A stretch of 64,000 nucleotides of DNA from Benincasa hispida. Its lineage: Eukaryota > Streptophyta > Magnoliopsida > Cucurbitales > Cucurbitaceae. The stretch is taken from NCBI RefSeq assembly GCF_009727055.1, contig NC_052360.1, positions 68,472,608 through 68,536,607 of the forward strand. Reading direction: 5' to 3'. Shown here in pieces: positions 44,223 to 56,688 of this stretch (position 1 is its first letter; each line of letters opens with the position of its first letter). Below the pieces are notes generated by a model, which saw only the letters and a list, made by a program, of their open reading frames with translations, did not search any database and was not told where the DNA came from. The position numbers were made by a program, and so were the translations under genes.

Positions 44223-44536
44223 TTGCGGCTATCGAGCGAATGCGTCCATCGCATGGGAGTTACGATCGTCAAGCGAATGCGATCATCGCATAGAAGTTGC
44301 GGTCAACAAGCGAATGCGGTCATCGCAACAAGCTTGCGACTACATGATGATAACCACAATAGAAGGATGAACGCAAGGTTGGTGGAATGCAACATGAACG
44401 CATACCTCGAAAGAATCAAAAGATGATGTTGACATTTCACCTACCACGCCGTTAGCAGCAGAGATTCAGAAAATGACCATCGCGCCGCGAGTATCGGATT
44501 CAGAGTAGGTTCATTAATATTGTCGGCGATCAAGCT

Positions 44537-44546
44537 CTATAAATAG
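44537..44546 (+). promoter_or_regulatory. TATA box of the solo LTR
   Basis: CTATAAATAG on the plus strand, about 640 bases into the LTR once the artefact is removed. It sets the LTR's orientation as plus. Confidence 0.6.
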
Positions 44547-46162
44547 AAGCCGTTGAGCAGAATTTCAAATCATCAAAGGTTTTTCGCTTGAGGCTCCCTG
44601 CCTTGGGGTGGATCCTTGTGATCCAGACGAAAGCGTTAGAAGAAAGCTTGAGAGTTCTTCATCTCTTTCATCCATTCCAAGTGACGACCAAAGACTTTGT
44701 CGGAGTTAGAGCTCGAGAGAGTCAGCTCCACCGCCCATCCATGGCACCACCGGCAGCCTTGACACACATCTGCTGGAAGCAAGACATTGCTTCCATCTGG
44801 CCCTCCGTTTCTCTTCTTTCCTTGTATTGTATTGTATTAAATTTTGGCTTAAGGAATTAATACATTTTGTGATCAATGCATTTCTATATTTCATTCAATT
44901 TCATCTTCATCTTCCTTTATTTAGCATCCTTAAGTTTCATTGCATCACTTAGTGAGACTGTTAGAGTAACGCATACTTAATCATGCGACATAGGAATATG
45001 AAGCATGTAGCAAACCAACGGGAGGTGTGCATTGCGTGAGTGTTGTGAAAAAACCTTATTTGCTTAGTGTGAAGCTGTAGCAACGCTTGTCTATAAGCGG
45101 ACGCAATGTTTGTCTATGAGTAAGTCAGCAACAACCAACTTCCCGGGAGGGTAAGTGGTTGGGCGCATTAAGTAATGTAAGCAAGTGTTCACTAGAGATA
45201 GGAATAACCTTACGTCCACCAGGCTTTTGTGGTTACCTTGTCTTATGTATGCGTCCATCACACTTTTAAAGCTACTCGAGAGAGAGTCTAAAGAAAGAAC
45301 CTAAGACTTGAGAGAGCTAGGTTAGAATCGAGGCTCGGGAGAGCTAGATTAAGATCGCATAAGCAAGAATGGAAACTTAGGAATAAGTTCCATTTTCTAT
45401 TACACATCACGTGCATCTGCGTCGGGCGTGTATAGCATGATCGCATTAGTTTGCATTGGCTGGGATTGCCCTTGCGGTCAAGCTTAAGGTTTCGATGAAG
45501 ACATCCTCACATTTTATCTATTTTTCCATGCATTTACTACGCGTCAACAGTTTTCATGTGTCTACCTCTCAATCATATTTTCACCGCTTAGTCTGTTAGT
45601 TAGAAGTAGGAGTGTTTTGTAGCTTAAAACCCCCATCATTCTTTTATCCACAAACACATCACCGCATAGCATTTAGCTACAAGTCCCTAAGTTCGACCTC
45701 GGATCACTCGAGAAACTTGCGTCCTCGTTATACTTGACGTGAGCGCAAGAAAACTTGTGACAGGAACGCATGGACATTACATATAAGAGTAACACATATT
45801 TTCATTCCAATGCATGACCACTGATGCATGAGAACCAATGCATAACCTAAGACATGCATCGCATATTGCATCCCCCTAATTTTAGTCACCAGTCGTATCT
45901 ATAGTGTCATTAGGATATGGTACCCAATCTCATCCCTATACTATAGACCTTTTAGGCTGTATCTCAAACATTAATCCCTGTATGTCTCCACATACTGTTC
46001 AAGACTCATAAGACAGCCTTGGATGTTAGTTTATTTTATTTAGGATTATTAAGATAAAATAGAATACAACACAATCAATAACATTTATTGAAATAATATC
46101 GATGATTCTTTATTGATGACAGTCAAGTAATTACATTTACTATCTATGAGTTTTAGGGCATA

Positions 46163-46978
46163 ATCGAGAGCTTGCTCTATTTAACTACTAATAGACCTGA
46201 CATTGCTTTTGTTTTCGGTGCATGTGCAAGATATCAATCATGTCCTAAAAATAGTCATTTTCTTAGTGCTAAACAGATAATCAAATATATAAATGGCACA
46301 AGTGAGTATGGTTTACTGTACACATTTGAAACAAGTAGCTTTCTAGTTGGCTATTGTGATGCTGGTTGGGCGAGGAGCTTAAAGAATAGAAAGAGTATGT
46401 ATGGAGGTTGTTTCTTTCTTGGGAATAACCTGATTTATTGGTTCAATGAGAAGCAAAACTGTGTTTTCTTATCAATAGCAGAAGCTGAATATATTGTAGC
46501 AAGGAGTAGATATACTCAATTGATGTGGATGAAGCAAATGTTACAAGAGTATGTTGTCTCACAAGATGTCATGACTATTTACTGTGACAACTTGAGTGCA
46601 ATTAATATATCCAAAAGTCCTGTTCAGCATAGTCGTACTAAACACATAGACATTAGACACCACTTCATACGTGATCTTATGGAGAATAAACCGATCATGT
46701 TAGAACACATCAATACAAAAGATCAAATTGCAGACATCCTTACTAAGGCTTTAAATGCTGTTCGTTTTGAGGCCCTGAGAATAGCCTTGGGTCTTTGTGT
46801 TTTGAAGGCATTACAATTATTTTATTGGGCTAGTCTTCGAAGTTACTTGGGCCATCAAACTCGAAAGCATAGGTGGTTAATCAATGGTAAAATCGTATTA
46901 AATACGGTTGGTGATGGTATGAGGAAGCCTAATTGTCACTTGATTTCAAACTATCTTTTGAATTTGAATTGTTTTTAG
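46163..46978 (+). pseudogene. SIRE-like RNase H
   Basis: Coding starts directly at the LTR edge with ESLLYLTTNRPDIAFVFGAC, continues through ARYQSCPKNSHFLSAKQIIK, FLVGYCDAGWARSLKNRKSM, CVFLSIAEAEYIVARSRYTQ and IYCDNLSAINISKSPVQHSR to HIDIRHHFIRDLMENKPIML and QIADILTKALN. The acidic residues and the full domain are present in one 268-residue frame, the best preserved frame of this element. The tail after ALRIALGLC is non-conserved. Confidence 0.93.
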
Positions 46979-47091
46979 TTGTAGTGTGACAGGTTCTCTG
47001 CTGCTCCAAAGGAGTTACTTCCTTTTTTTTGTAATTTCTTCTCTAATAGTTAACACTAGACAAGAAACTTATACTTCCGATAGCAAGATGG

Positions 47092-47979
47092 TAAGATTCA
47101 AAGAAAAGGTCAAACGAAAGGTGCATGTTGATGAGGGTGTTCCACCAGCTTTAAAAACATAAGTATGGTGTTCGTGTGCGTAGTTTGTCTGTTGAGAAGA
47201 AAGAAATCGGAGTTCCTCCTACTTTGGCAAAGCGATGGTGCTAGTCAATCTTTTGAGACTAAAGGAAAAGAAAAGGTGAGAACATTACCTCTCATAATGA
47301 CTGACCTTGTTGGTTCTGGAGTTTGAATTTTTTTCCAGAGAAAAAAAAGTCCTCTTCTAATGGTTCTCCAAGTAACATGCATGAGGAGTTTATTGTTTTG
47401 CCTAGAAACCTTAAGGGATCTCTTAAATATGCCTATTAAAGATCAATTGAAGTTACGGTTCTTGAGAGTGAGGTTATGGATGATAATAACCCTATTCCTA
47501 GTACTGGAAATTTAGAATCTGTCCTATCAGAATCTAGTTTGATTGTCGATGGAAATGTTGTTCCAAGTACTTTTATGATGGAAAAAGTTTTTATGCCCGA
47601 GCCGGATGTGAATGCTTTGCATGATTTTGTTGATAGAGTTGTTTCTGAAACGATAACTTCTATATCTACTCTACCTGTTTGTAATATGCCTGAGATTCTA
47701 GTCGAAAATGTTGATTAAGATGTTGTTGATGATTCTGTAAAATATGTTGAGGAAGGTATCAATGTTTTCCTTGCGGTAGTTGCTTTGGCTGATCAAGGTT
47801 TTTTGGATGGTGAAATGGATGTGAAGGAAATTGTTCACGAGCCTGTTTAAGAATCTGATTCTGATGATAATGTTCTTCTGTCCGAACTAACTAGTAAGAA
47901 AACTATGAATGTTAAAAGTGTTGATAGTGGATCCTTTGAGACATTGGAGTCTAAGTCTGATCAGAATGGGTTTGAGGAC
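47092..47979 (+). pseudogene. Envelope-like region, 5' part
   Basis: Short frames follow RNase H: MVRFKEKVKRKVHVDEGVP at 47092, then an acidic low-complexity frame at 47476-47718 (EPDVNALHDFVDRVVSETIT). Position after pol and acidic composition match the N-terminal part of the envelope-like ORF of SIRE-type elements. At least two stops break it, and a solo LTR interrupts it at 47980. The function of such plant ORFs is unproven. Confidence 0.6.
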
Positions 47980-50080
47980 TGAAGGAAATCGGACACGAGG
48001 ATTTCGATGAACGGAAGTATCTTTCCAAATTTCAATCGTATATGAACTTTACAAGTAAAATCACAATCTGAAACATGCGGTTATGCATAAAATAGAAATT
48101 ACAACATGCTTTACTACAGATCAAGGGAAGATCAACAAACCTTTGTAGACTCATCTTTAAGTTTCTTTATCATGAACGCTCAATCACAGCAACACAACAA
48201 CACATAAACGTTCGTCCAACACGGCCGCTACACTGCACGGTTATTGCGCACTCAAACTAAGCGATCACCAAGGTCACGAACACCCTGAACACCGTGAACA
48301 GCCTCCACAAAACCTCGACTGTGTCGAGTTGAATATGACACCACCAAGAAGGTTACCTCGGTATTCTTAGTGTGAGAATCCAGAGGGTGGGCTCTGTGTG
48401 GACTTGGTTTGACGCAGAAAATGAGAGAAGGAATAATCGTGTAAACGATTAAATAAGTGGGAGAAGACACAGTCTATGGTATAGGTCGATGCCCAATCAT
48501 TTAGTAAAAGCTATGCGATCGTCTAGCAAAAGCTATGCGATTGTCTAGCTGAGTGTCTATCGTGTAAGAACACTCCACGATCATTTAGCTAACTCCAAGC
48601 TGTAGTTTAGTAAATCTAATTTACTTGACGACCATCCGTGAGAACTTTTCCGAGATTGGAAATTTCAAATCACAATTTTGCAAATCTTACTTCTTACTAA
48701 AATTAGGTAAACATTTTTTCTTTTATCTCACGGTTACCATGAAACCACCAATAACCTCCCACTCAATGGGTTACTAGAGAAAAAGAGATAACTATCCAAT
48801 AATTAATATCATTATAAATATAAATGATAACTAACTTACCAAAATATATTTATAACCTATAATTTTAATATTTCATCTCACGAAACATACAAACCATAAC
48901 TCTTTTTCTATTTCATGACACTTAATGTAAATCTCATTTACATTAACTCTCCACTAGATGTATCTCATACATCATACCGATCATATAATATATGATCAAA
49001 TTCTCTCTTGTCAATTTGAACATTTCAAATCAACACCAAGAAATGATCCTCAGCTTGAATCCATTGAGCTACCAAGGGGACCTTATGGACCTGTAGCTCA
49101 AAGCTCCAACGGTGCGTGAATAACTGACTAAACTCTTTAGTCACTGGATCTACCATCCGTTAACTGCCCGACACATTACTAAAGACCGACAGGTGAACTT
49201 TACTTACTACAGATATATTATATGTCCATCTTAATCAATCAACAGTTGATAACCCTTCACAGATTGCTCGTAAGTACAGTTCGGCCAATAACTATTATGC
49301 CCCTGTAGTTACATCTAACTCATTAAGTACCACTGAATCCTCTAATGAACATAAGTCATAGTCCTATTATGTCTGAGTCCTCTCTTCCAAAGAGAAGCTG
49401 TGGCCACTATGTTCAAGCCTCGAAATCAGCCTTTAAGAGAGCAATCTATCTACTTACCCCTGCTTTAGGGAATGAGTGAATTCCATCTTGTATATTGAGT
49501 TCACAACTCCCAAATCAAACAAGTCCCCAAAAAGGTAGGCATGTTGAGTTGGCAATCTGGTCACTCTCACCATACTAATCAAAGGACCGCCTTCAAAGGC
49601 AGGAGTTCTCAAAACACTTAGGATTAAGCTCGTGTCACCTATGGTGTTTTGGTGAGATGTAAATCTCCAACATCAACGGCGTTATATACAGAGTCTAGTC
49701 ATCTCGTGTTCCGGTCTTATACAAACTCTTTGTAAAAGACACCGTCGTTTGCATGTCTCCACATGAATGGTCAAGATTTACCATCTGTAGTAGTTTACAA
49801 TACTTGTAAACTTCTACAAAGCAGGTCGTATCCGTAATGTCAACAGAATCAGGTATCCCACCTTAATCCTTATACTACAGATCTATCTAGGTTATCACTT
49901 AAGGCATGATCCACTTGTATATCTCATATACATGCTTAAATTTACATATGATAATCATGGAGCTTTGTTTATTAGATATGAGTAAATGGCAGAATGAAAT
50001 AATAGTTATTTTATTCATAAAACAATGTGTATAATTACAAACAACGAGACTTCGAGTGAATTAGGACACCAATCCCAACA
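47980..50080 (-). mobile_element. Solo Copia LTR with 5-bp target duplication AGGAC
   Basis: On the minus strand it starts TGTTGGGATTGGTGTCC and ends CGATTTCCTTCA. AGGAC flanks it at 47975-47979 and 50081-50085. At 2101 bases it is the cleanest LTR in the window and belongs to the same family as 11329-13315. It splits the envelope-like region of the SIRE-like element. Nothing else is coded inside. Confidence 0.93.
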
Positions 50081-50085
50081 AGGAC

Positions 50086-50820
50086 ATTCCTGATTCTTCA
50101 GAAGATAGTGATATGAAGAGTTCTTCTAATGTTGAAAAATCAGCTCTAAGTTGGGGTACTGGAGCTTTTGTCAAATCCAGAGGGAAGAAAGCTATTTCCT
50201 CTAGACCAACTTCTTTGAACGTGTATCATTTCCATTGGATGGTGTTTCTTTACATATAAAGTTAGAGGCTACTTTGTGGAAATTTGTGGTTCAAAGGAAA
50301 ATTGTAGAGGAAAAGGAATTGTCTGGTCAAACTCAAGACTATTTTGATCTTGTTAATATGATTCTCCAAGCCCAACTTGATAGGACCGTGCTCAAGTTGG
50401 GATCATTCTACCCTCAACTTGTGAGAGAATATATTGTCAATCTCTCTCAGTTGACAAATCCAATAATCTTGACTTCCATAAAGTTCATGTGCATAGACAT
50501 CCATTTATCTTCACCGTAGATCTTAAAAATAAGTATCTCAATAGAACTATGTTTGCAAATGTTTCTAAAAACTGTCCTCAAGGAGAGTTGGCTTTTGAAT
50601 TAATAGGAGGGGCAAGGTTATCTCGGTCTAAGAAGGGACAGTTAACCACTATTATTTTGAGCTCTAAATATGTTGTGCTTCATAGAATTGGAATCTTCAA
50701 CTGGTGGTTTTCCTCATATCGCAACGTGATCACGACGCGGAGCAGTCGACGTCCTCTTTCATGGGTGTCTTTAAATAAAAAGTTCTCGAATCACCATCAA
50801 TCATATTAAAGGTATGATTG
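50086..50820 (+). pseudogene. Envelope-like region, 3' part
   Basis: The frame 50235-50519 has LWKFVVQRKIVEEKELSGQ and RTVLKLGSFYPQLVREYIVN, typical of proteins annotated as envelope-like in cucurbit databases as I recall them. A frame shift around 50460-50490 moves the rest (HRHPFIFTVDLKNKYLN, FELIGGARLSRSKKGQLTTI) to the next frame, 50489-50809. Both blocks are recognisable, but the shift and the inserted LTR disable the ORF. Confidence 0.7.
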
Positions 50821-51589
50821 GTCACCTAATTAAAAAATTATTGGTCAACGTAAATTCAAATTTGTGCTCGGGAGTCATTTGTGTGTACGGAAAGTGTTAG
50901 TACCCTACAACACCTATAAAAGCGATTACCAAATTTTATCTTTTACTATTAAATTAAAAAAATAAAGTCCACAAAATGTTATTTGCTTTGTTTTCAAATG
51001 TCTCATGTTTATTAGCTCACATTTTAGAAATATAACATGAGCTGATAATTGTGAGTGGCATCAGAGCCATTAAATAAATTAGAAATTTATTTTGGATTCC
51101 CAAAATAATTGCCTACACCTCAAGAATATTATAACATCAAACTTTGATGATTCTAATCTCCATTGTCGGTGTTTAATGAGATATTTCACGTATTTAAGAA
51201 ATTAATAAATTCCAAAAAACGAACACTACTCAGCCTCATTTTAAATTAAATATTGTTATTAATGGTTGAAATTCAAGTTGTTAATTTTTTGAAAATGATT
51301 TTAAATTTAGAATTTTAAATTAGGGAGAAATTTCATGTATTTATGGAATTTTAACAATAAAACTGATAAAGGAACACTACTTTTCTCAAATTTATTCTTT
51401 TTTTAAAAAAAATATATATTTATTTGCAGGAGAATTTTCATGTATTTATGAATTAAAATAATTCACAAAAGTAACACTACAAGTTCTCAAATTTTATTTG
51501 ATTAGGCATTTAATGTATTTATTTAATTTTAACAAAACCCATAAAGAAACTAAACTTATCTTAGTATATGAACTAAACCTATTAATAAC
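50821..51589. other. Possible 3' end of the SIRE-like element / AT-rich DNA
   Basis: No coding frame. There are three AATTTCATGTATTTATG-like phrases spaced 120-160 bases apart (around 51185, 51331, 51437) and a GGCATCAGAGCC word at 51058. The last 30 bases match 38093-38124. Confidence 0.4.
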
Positions 51590-52825
51590 GAGGTTGGGGT
51601 AAGTAGATAAATTGCTTCTTTAAGAGCTGATTGTAGGGCTTGAGCATGTGGCGCTGCACCCTCTCCTAGCTTGAGAAGGGTTTGGTCATAGTTGGACTGT
51701 GACTTATTGTCCATTAGAGGGATCAGTGGTACTTAAGGAGTTAGATGTAGCTATAGGGGCAAAACAGTAATTTTCGCCTAACTATACTTACGAGCAATTT
51801 GTGAAGGGTCATCACACTATTGACTGGTTCCAATGAACACAGAAATATATCTGTAGTGTGAATAGTGCATCTGTCGGCCTTTAGTAAAGTGCACGACAGT
51901 TAATGGATGATGAATAATATAATTAAAGATGATGAATAATATAATTAAATGAGTTTAATTAATTATTCAAATACCATTGAATATGATTTAAATATTAATT
52001 ATGTATGATACAATTACTATAATGTAAATGATACATTATAATATAAAATTTATTTTAGAGGAAATAAATATTTGAATATGATTTAAATATTAATTATGTG
52101 AATTGAATTCATATAATTAAATTTAGTATAAATGAGATTTATATTAAATACTGTGCATTAATGAGAGAATGAAAACTATAAGTTATATTGTATTTAATAT
52201 AATATTAAACTATAGATTATATGTTATATTTGATATAATATAAAATTGAATATATATTATATGATAAAGTGGTTATCATATAAATATATATTAATGTTTT
52301 GTTAAAATTTGTTTTCTTTTATTTATTTTAAATTTTGAAAAATTATTTTGGAGGGAGTCAACTCCCTCCCCCTGTTTTTCTCTCTACTACATGAAAGTGG
52401 GAAAGTGTAGATGGCAACCATCATCTTCTTCCCCATTTGAGTTTTACAGAGAACGCTCTCTAAAAAAGATTGTTTTTTTTTTTTTTTTATGAAAAACTAT
52501 GAGAAAAGTTCTCAGGCTTTCACACAACCCTCTTCCTCTCACAAACTCTATCCCTCTCTTCCAAAATATCAAGAGCCTACAACTTTTAGATTCTCATCCT
52601 AGAGAATATAGGGGAAGCTTTAGTGGGACCATTTTTAAAGGAAAAATCATACCAGAAGACCAGATCTTCAAGGGTAAGTCTCCTTATTCCTTTTATTATT
52701 TAGCATGTTGTAATTTTAATTTAATGCATAATTATTTTTTTTTGTTTCAATAAAATTTACATTCTATAAAAAATGGGATTTGGACTGATTCCACTTCCAC
52801 TCAAAGACCTTCACCGATTCCTTCA
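51590..52825 (+). repeat. Copia LTR, 5' end truncated
   Basis: It aligns with the later two-thirds of the 11329-13315 family from GGGGTAAGTAGATAAATTGC onward and ends ACCGATTCCTTCA, followed by a primer-binding site (52828-52839). So it was a 5' LTR, but the internal region is lost and a reverse LTR follows. Confidence 0.78.
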
Positions 52826-52827
52826 AT

Positions 52828-52839
52828 TGGTATCAGAGC
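52828..52839 (+). other. Primer-binding site
   Basis: TGGTATCAGAGC lies two bases after the LTR end CTTCA; complementary to initiator Met-tRNA. Confidence 0.85.
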
Positions 52840-52859
52840 GGGGTTTTTGTCCCAAATTT

Positions 52860-54118
52860 TAATTTAAATTTCAAAACTTTAAATTAAAACAAAATTGATT
52901 TTATTATTTTTAATTTTCATAAAATTCAAAATTTCAATTTTAAATAACAGTAATTCAAATAATTAATTTTAAATAAAATTAATTCAAATAATTAATTAAA
53001 ATAATTTAATATCCAATATTAAATTATTTACATCACCAATTCCACAAACATGAATCATCATTCATGTAATTTTAGTATTTAAATCATATTTAAATATTAG
53101 AATAATTCTTATAAATAGAAAAATCCCAAAAGTATTTACACTTTAAAGCAAAAAGTTCTAAGAGTACAAAGCACTTTTGAAACATTTTGCTATAAAATGT
53201 AAATATTTTTTAAATTTAAAAATTTTCCTAAATATTATCCAATTCTCCAATTTCGTTTAATTCAATAATTAAACGTTTAATTATATCACATATAATTAAT
53301 GATTCCCTCAATTCAAATTGGAACGTTTCAAATTCTCTCATAACGTTATTCTAAGATTTAATCAGTTTGTAAACTAGTAGGGAGACCTAATGGACCTATA
53401 GATCATGGGCTCCAATGATCCGAGATTAACCAACTAAATTCTTTAACCTAATTAACCAACATTCATTAACTACTGGGTCGCTCGACTAAAGCCCATTAGT
53501 TGCACTCCCCTCATAGTAGATATATTTGTGTCCGCTCAATATAATCATAATCAGTAAGTTAACCCTTCACAGGTTGTTCATAATAACGATTGGGTAAAAA
53601 GATGTTTTATCCTCGAGATTACATCTTGTTCCTTAAGCCTCACTGATCCTCTAATGAAGAATTGGTTTGTGATCCAATCACTAAATCGAGTCCCTCTGGG
53701 GTCAATGAGAGACTAGGGCCCCTTGTTCAAGACCTGGAGTCAACATTTAAGGGAACAACCTCTCTATTCTCCCTAAAATCGGGTAGGAGTGAATTTCGTC
53801 TTGCTCCCTACGTCTCCAGCTATCTACCCTGTCTTACCTCTGAAATGGGAGGCTTATAGAGATGACACTGTTGAGCCAACTCTCACCCATGCGAATCTAA
53901 GGATAATTCCGAATAAACAGAAGTTCATAGTTAGCTCAGGATTAAGGTCAAGTTACCTAGGTCATCATTTTGATATAAGTCTTAAACAGTAAATAACATT
54001 ATCAAGTAAGAGTGACTTCTTTCTTGATGCAATCTTACACAAACTGTTTGCATAGGACGCCTCCACTTGCATTTCTCCACATGAACAAAAGAGGATCTCA
54101 TCGTTTGTAGCACTTTAC
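52860..54118 (-). repeat. Copia LTR fragment, reverse, cut by the next element
   Basis: It resembles the reverse LTR at 54119-56049 over most of its length (GGGAGACCTAATGGACCTATAG, the GTAGGAGTGAATTTCGTC block, CCACTTGCATTTCTCCACATG). At 54118 it is interrupted by the LTR start of another element, and its remainder should lie right of the window. The left limit is approximate. Confidence 0.7.
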
Positions 54119-56049
54119 TGAAGGAGTAATATAACATGCAGCGGAAAAAATCAAAATCAATAAGCACTCCAACTACTCTTAATTTGAGTTTTAAACATTG
54201 TTATTCAAGTAATATTCATAGAGGGTTTGAAGCAAATATTACCTTTGAAGACTTAATCCACGAATTCAGCAGAATTACGCTAAGATTGAGCTTGGTACTT
54301 CAATAAGAACACCACGAAGGTCTTCTCCATTATGCTCAAGAAGGAATGTGTGGTGGAAACACTCTGATTAATTTGAATTGGAGAGGGATTTTGATGGGTT
54401 TTTTTAGAGTTTTTAGAATTCCAACATTTCAGTAAAATTTCCAGCAAATCTCTACCAAATCCATGCATGAATATTCATTATATAACCTGTTTTCATGTAG
54501 GGAGAGTGACTTGCATGGACGGCAGCCCCTATTTGGAACTGATTTCAAATTGGAGGTGGAATTGGGTGACAAACCACTCGAGAGATGGTTAGTGGATTTT
54601 TCCCAAAAATTGAAAAAATCCACTAACCCTAAAATATTTTTTTTAATAAAAAAATTGATTTTATAATTAAATAAAACTATTTCGTTTAATAGTTAGTTTT
54701 ATATAATTAATTCAAAATTAATAATTAATAAAACTAATTTCAATTTTTTAATTAAACATTTAAATTAAAAATTTATTAATTTTAATATCTTAATCTTAAA
54801 TTAATAAAATACCAATTCCACAAATATGACTCAATTTCTTATTAAATCATAATTTAAATATTAATTGGTTCTCCAATTTCATTATATTAAACTAAAGTAA
54901 ACGTTTTTAATTGTATCAAATGCAATCAATTGAAAACCCTAAAATTGAATTTGAGCATTTTCAATTTCATAACCCTAATTCTAAAATTCATCCAATTAAT
55001 ACTCAATTTTCTATTCTAATTTATGAGCTAGTAGAGTGACCTAATGGACCTACAGATTATGAGCTCCAACGATTTGTAATTAATAAGTTAAACTCTTTAA
55101 AACCGAATTAATTACTATTCGTTATCTATCAAGGCACACCACTATAGCTCGATAGTTGCACTCTCCTCACTGTAGATATATTTCAGTCCATTTTGACTAT
55201 AATCAGTAAGTCGATCCTAAACAGGTCGTTCATATTTACAGCTAAGTCAAAATTACTGTTTTACCCTGTAAATATATTTTGCACCTTAAGCTCCCACTGA
55301 CCCTCTATTGAACAATTTATTTATAATATCTTTTATAAATCATATCCCTCTCTACCAAGAGAGGGCGAGGCCTCTTTGTTCAAGACTAGGCATCAGTACT
55401 TAAGAGAACAACCTATCTGCTAACCCTAAGTCGGGTAGGAGTGAATTCCATCTTGCATTACTATGTCCCCAGCTATCTATCCGGTCTTATCCCTAAAATG
55501 GGAGGCTTATTGAGTAGTGTTGTTGGACTACTCTTACCTTTGCAGATCAAAGGATAATTCTGTAATAAACAGGAATTTATAGTTAGCTCAGGATTAAGAT
55601 CGAGTTATCCTAGGTCATTTAGGTTGAGATAGTCAGTCTTAACAGTTAACGGTTGTTATAAAAAAAAGTGACTTTTTCGAGTTCTAGCCTTATGCAAACT
55701 CATTGCATAGGATGCCCACACTCACATGTCTCTACATGAATGATCAGTGAATCACATTAGTTGTACCAATTATACAAAATGGGCCGCATCCAATAGTATT
55801 ACCAGGATGAGATACCCAATTTCATCTATATACTTATAGACTATTTAAGCTATATACTATAATTTGTTTCTGCTTATGTTACCACATAAAGTTAAAGTAT
55901 TCATACAATAGCCAAGGATATGTTAATTGGATTTTTGAATAGAATGCAATATCAATAACATTGTTGAATAATTTACTCATTAATAATTTATTGATAAATA
56001 TAATGTTTAACATGAATTACGAACTGTGAGTTTTAGGATATCCCCAAAA
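54119..56049 (-). repeat. 3' LTR
   Basis: Starts (plus view) TGAAGGAGTAATATAACATG and pairs with 62094 onward along its length. The other end is near TTTTGGGGATATCC on the minus strand; the expected TGTTGGGG start is altered. It shows the same block order as the other Copia LTRs. Confidence 0.9.
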
Positions 56050-56062
56050 ATCTCCCACTTGG
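56050..56062 (-). other. Polypurine tract
   Basis: The minus strand reads CCAAGTGGGAGAT just before the 3' LTR, almost identical to the tract at 11315-11328. A second near copy is at about 56167-56180. Confidence 0.75.
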
Positions 56063-56283
56063 ACTAAAACTCAAATGGGAGTAAACATATATACAATGTT
56101 TACAATCTTGAGAAATATAGAGCGAAAATACAATAAACTAGGGCATCTTAAATACCCAATACATATTCTCCCACTTGCCCTAGATTATGCTGCTTGTAGT
56201 CCTAGTCCAACCAGGTGGCCCTCGAACACTTTAGCCGAGAGGGCCTATGTAAATGGATCAGCAAGGTTATCTTTAGAGGCTAT

Positions 56284-56688
56284 CTACGTGACGATCACAT
56301 CTCCTTGGTGTACTATCTTTCTGATGAGATGGTACTTTCTCTTAATATGTTTTTTGCCTTTGTAACTCCTTGGTTCTTTTGAGTTGACAACAACACCACT
56401 ATTGTCACAATACAGCGTGATGGGTAGGCGCATATCTAGAACTACTTCCAAGTCAACCAAGAATTTGCGTAGCCATATTACTTCTTTAGTTGCTTCACAT
56501 GCACCTACGTATTCTGCTTCCATCATGGAGTCAGCGATACAACTTTGTTTAATGCTTCTCCAAACTATAGCTCCTCCATTGTGAGTGAAAATTGAATCTG
56601 AAGTAGATTTCCTAGAATCTATATCAGTCTGAAAATCAAAATCAATGTATCTGGTAAGGATCACATCCTTAGGTTCATACACAAGCAT
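56284..56688 (-). pseudogene. Copia RNase H
   Basis: The 134 residues contain YIDFDFQTDIDSRKSTSDSI, GGAIVWRSIKQSCIADSMME, AEYVGACEATKEVIWLRKFL and TLYCDNSGVVVNSKEPRSY. The start of the domain lies across the overlap with the next frame (56675-57013), so one frame shift separates them. The key acidic residues are visible. Confidence 0.92.

Larger units (their letters stand above)
43763..45891 (+). mobile_element. Solo LTR with 5-bp target duplication GTCGT
   Basis: It begins TGATGACGGGCAG, ends TTTTAGTCACCA, and is flanked by GTCGT at 43758-43762 and 45892-45896; removing it restores the host LTR (GGGTCGTATCTATAG). A TATA box is at 44537-44546. The late phrase TTCGACCTCGGATCACTCG resembles Athila/Tat-type U5. 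2129 bases are shown, of which 139 come from an adapter artefact. There is no gene inside; frames at 43843-44860 are chance or artefact. The family is unnamed to me. Confidence 0.85.
42129..46162 (-). repeat. Reverse Copia LTR inside the SIRE-like element, itself interrupted
   Basis: In reverse orientation it aligns with the other Copia LTRs: the GTGAATTCCATTTTG/TCGGGAAGGAGTG block near 43440, the CTCACTCGCATGTC block near 43698, and ATGCCCTAAAACTC at its far end. The left end TGAAGGGATT is an LTR end, but the right end lacks the usual terminal ~10 bases, and integrase and RNase H are joined to its two sides with the reverse transcriptase deleted. A solo LTR (43763-45891) is nested in it. Without the insert it is about 1.9 kb. 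Confidence 0.8.
38311..50820 (+). mobile_element. SIRE-like Ty1/Copia element with envelope-like ORF, nested insertions
   Basis: Plus-strand element with 5' LTR, primer-binding site, gag, protease, integrase, RNase H and a downstream envelope-like region. The order and the gag style (GTSKVKFSRLQLLTSKFENL) are those of SIRE/Maximus Copia elements. The reverse transcriptase is missing where a reverse LTR (42129-46162) lies, and a solo LTR (47980-50080) splits the envelope-like region. No 3' LTR is visible. The element is dead. Confidence 0.85.

Noticed and set aside
43843..44860. Several 67-104 residue frames
   Set aside because: They lie inside a solo LTR; two cross the adapter artefact and none shows a domain.
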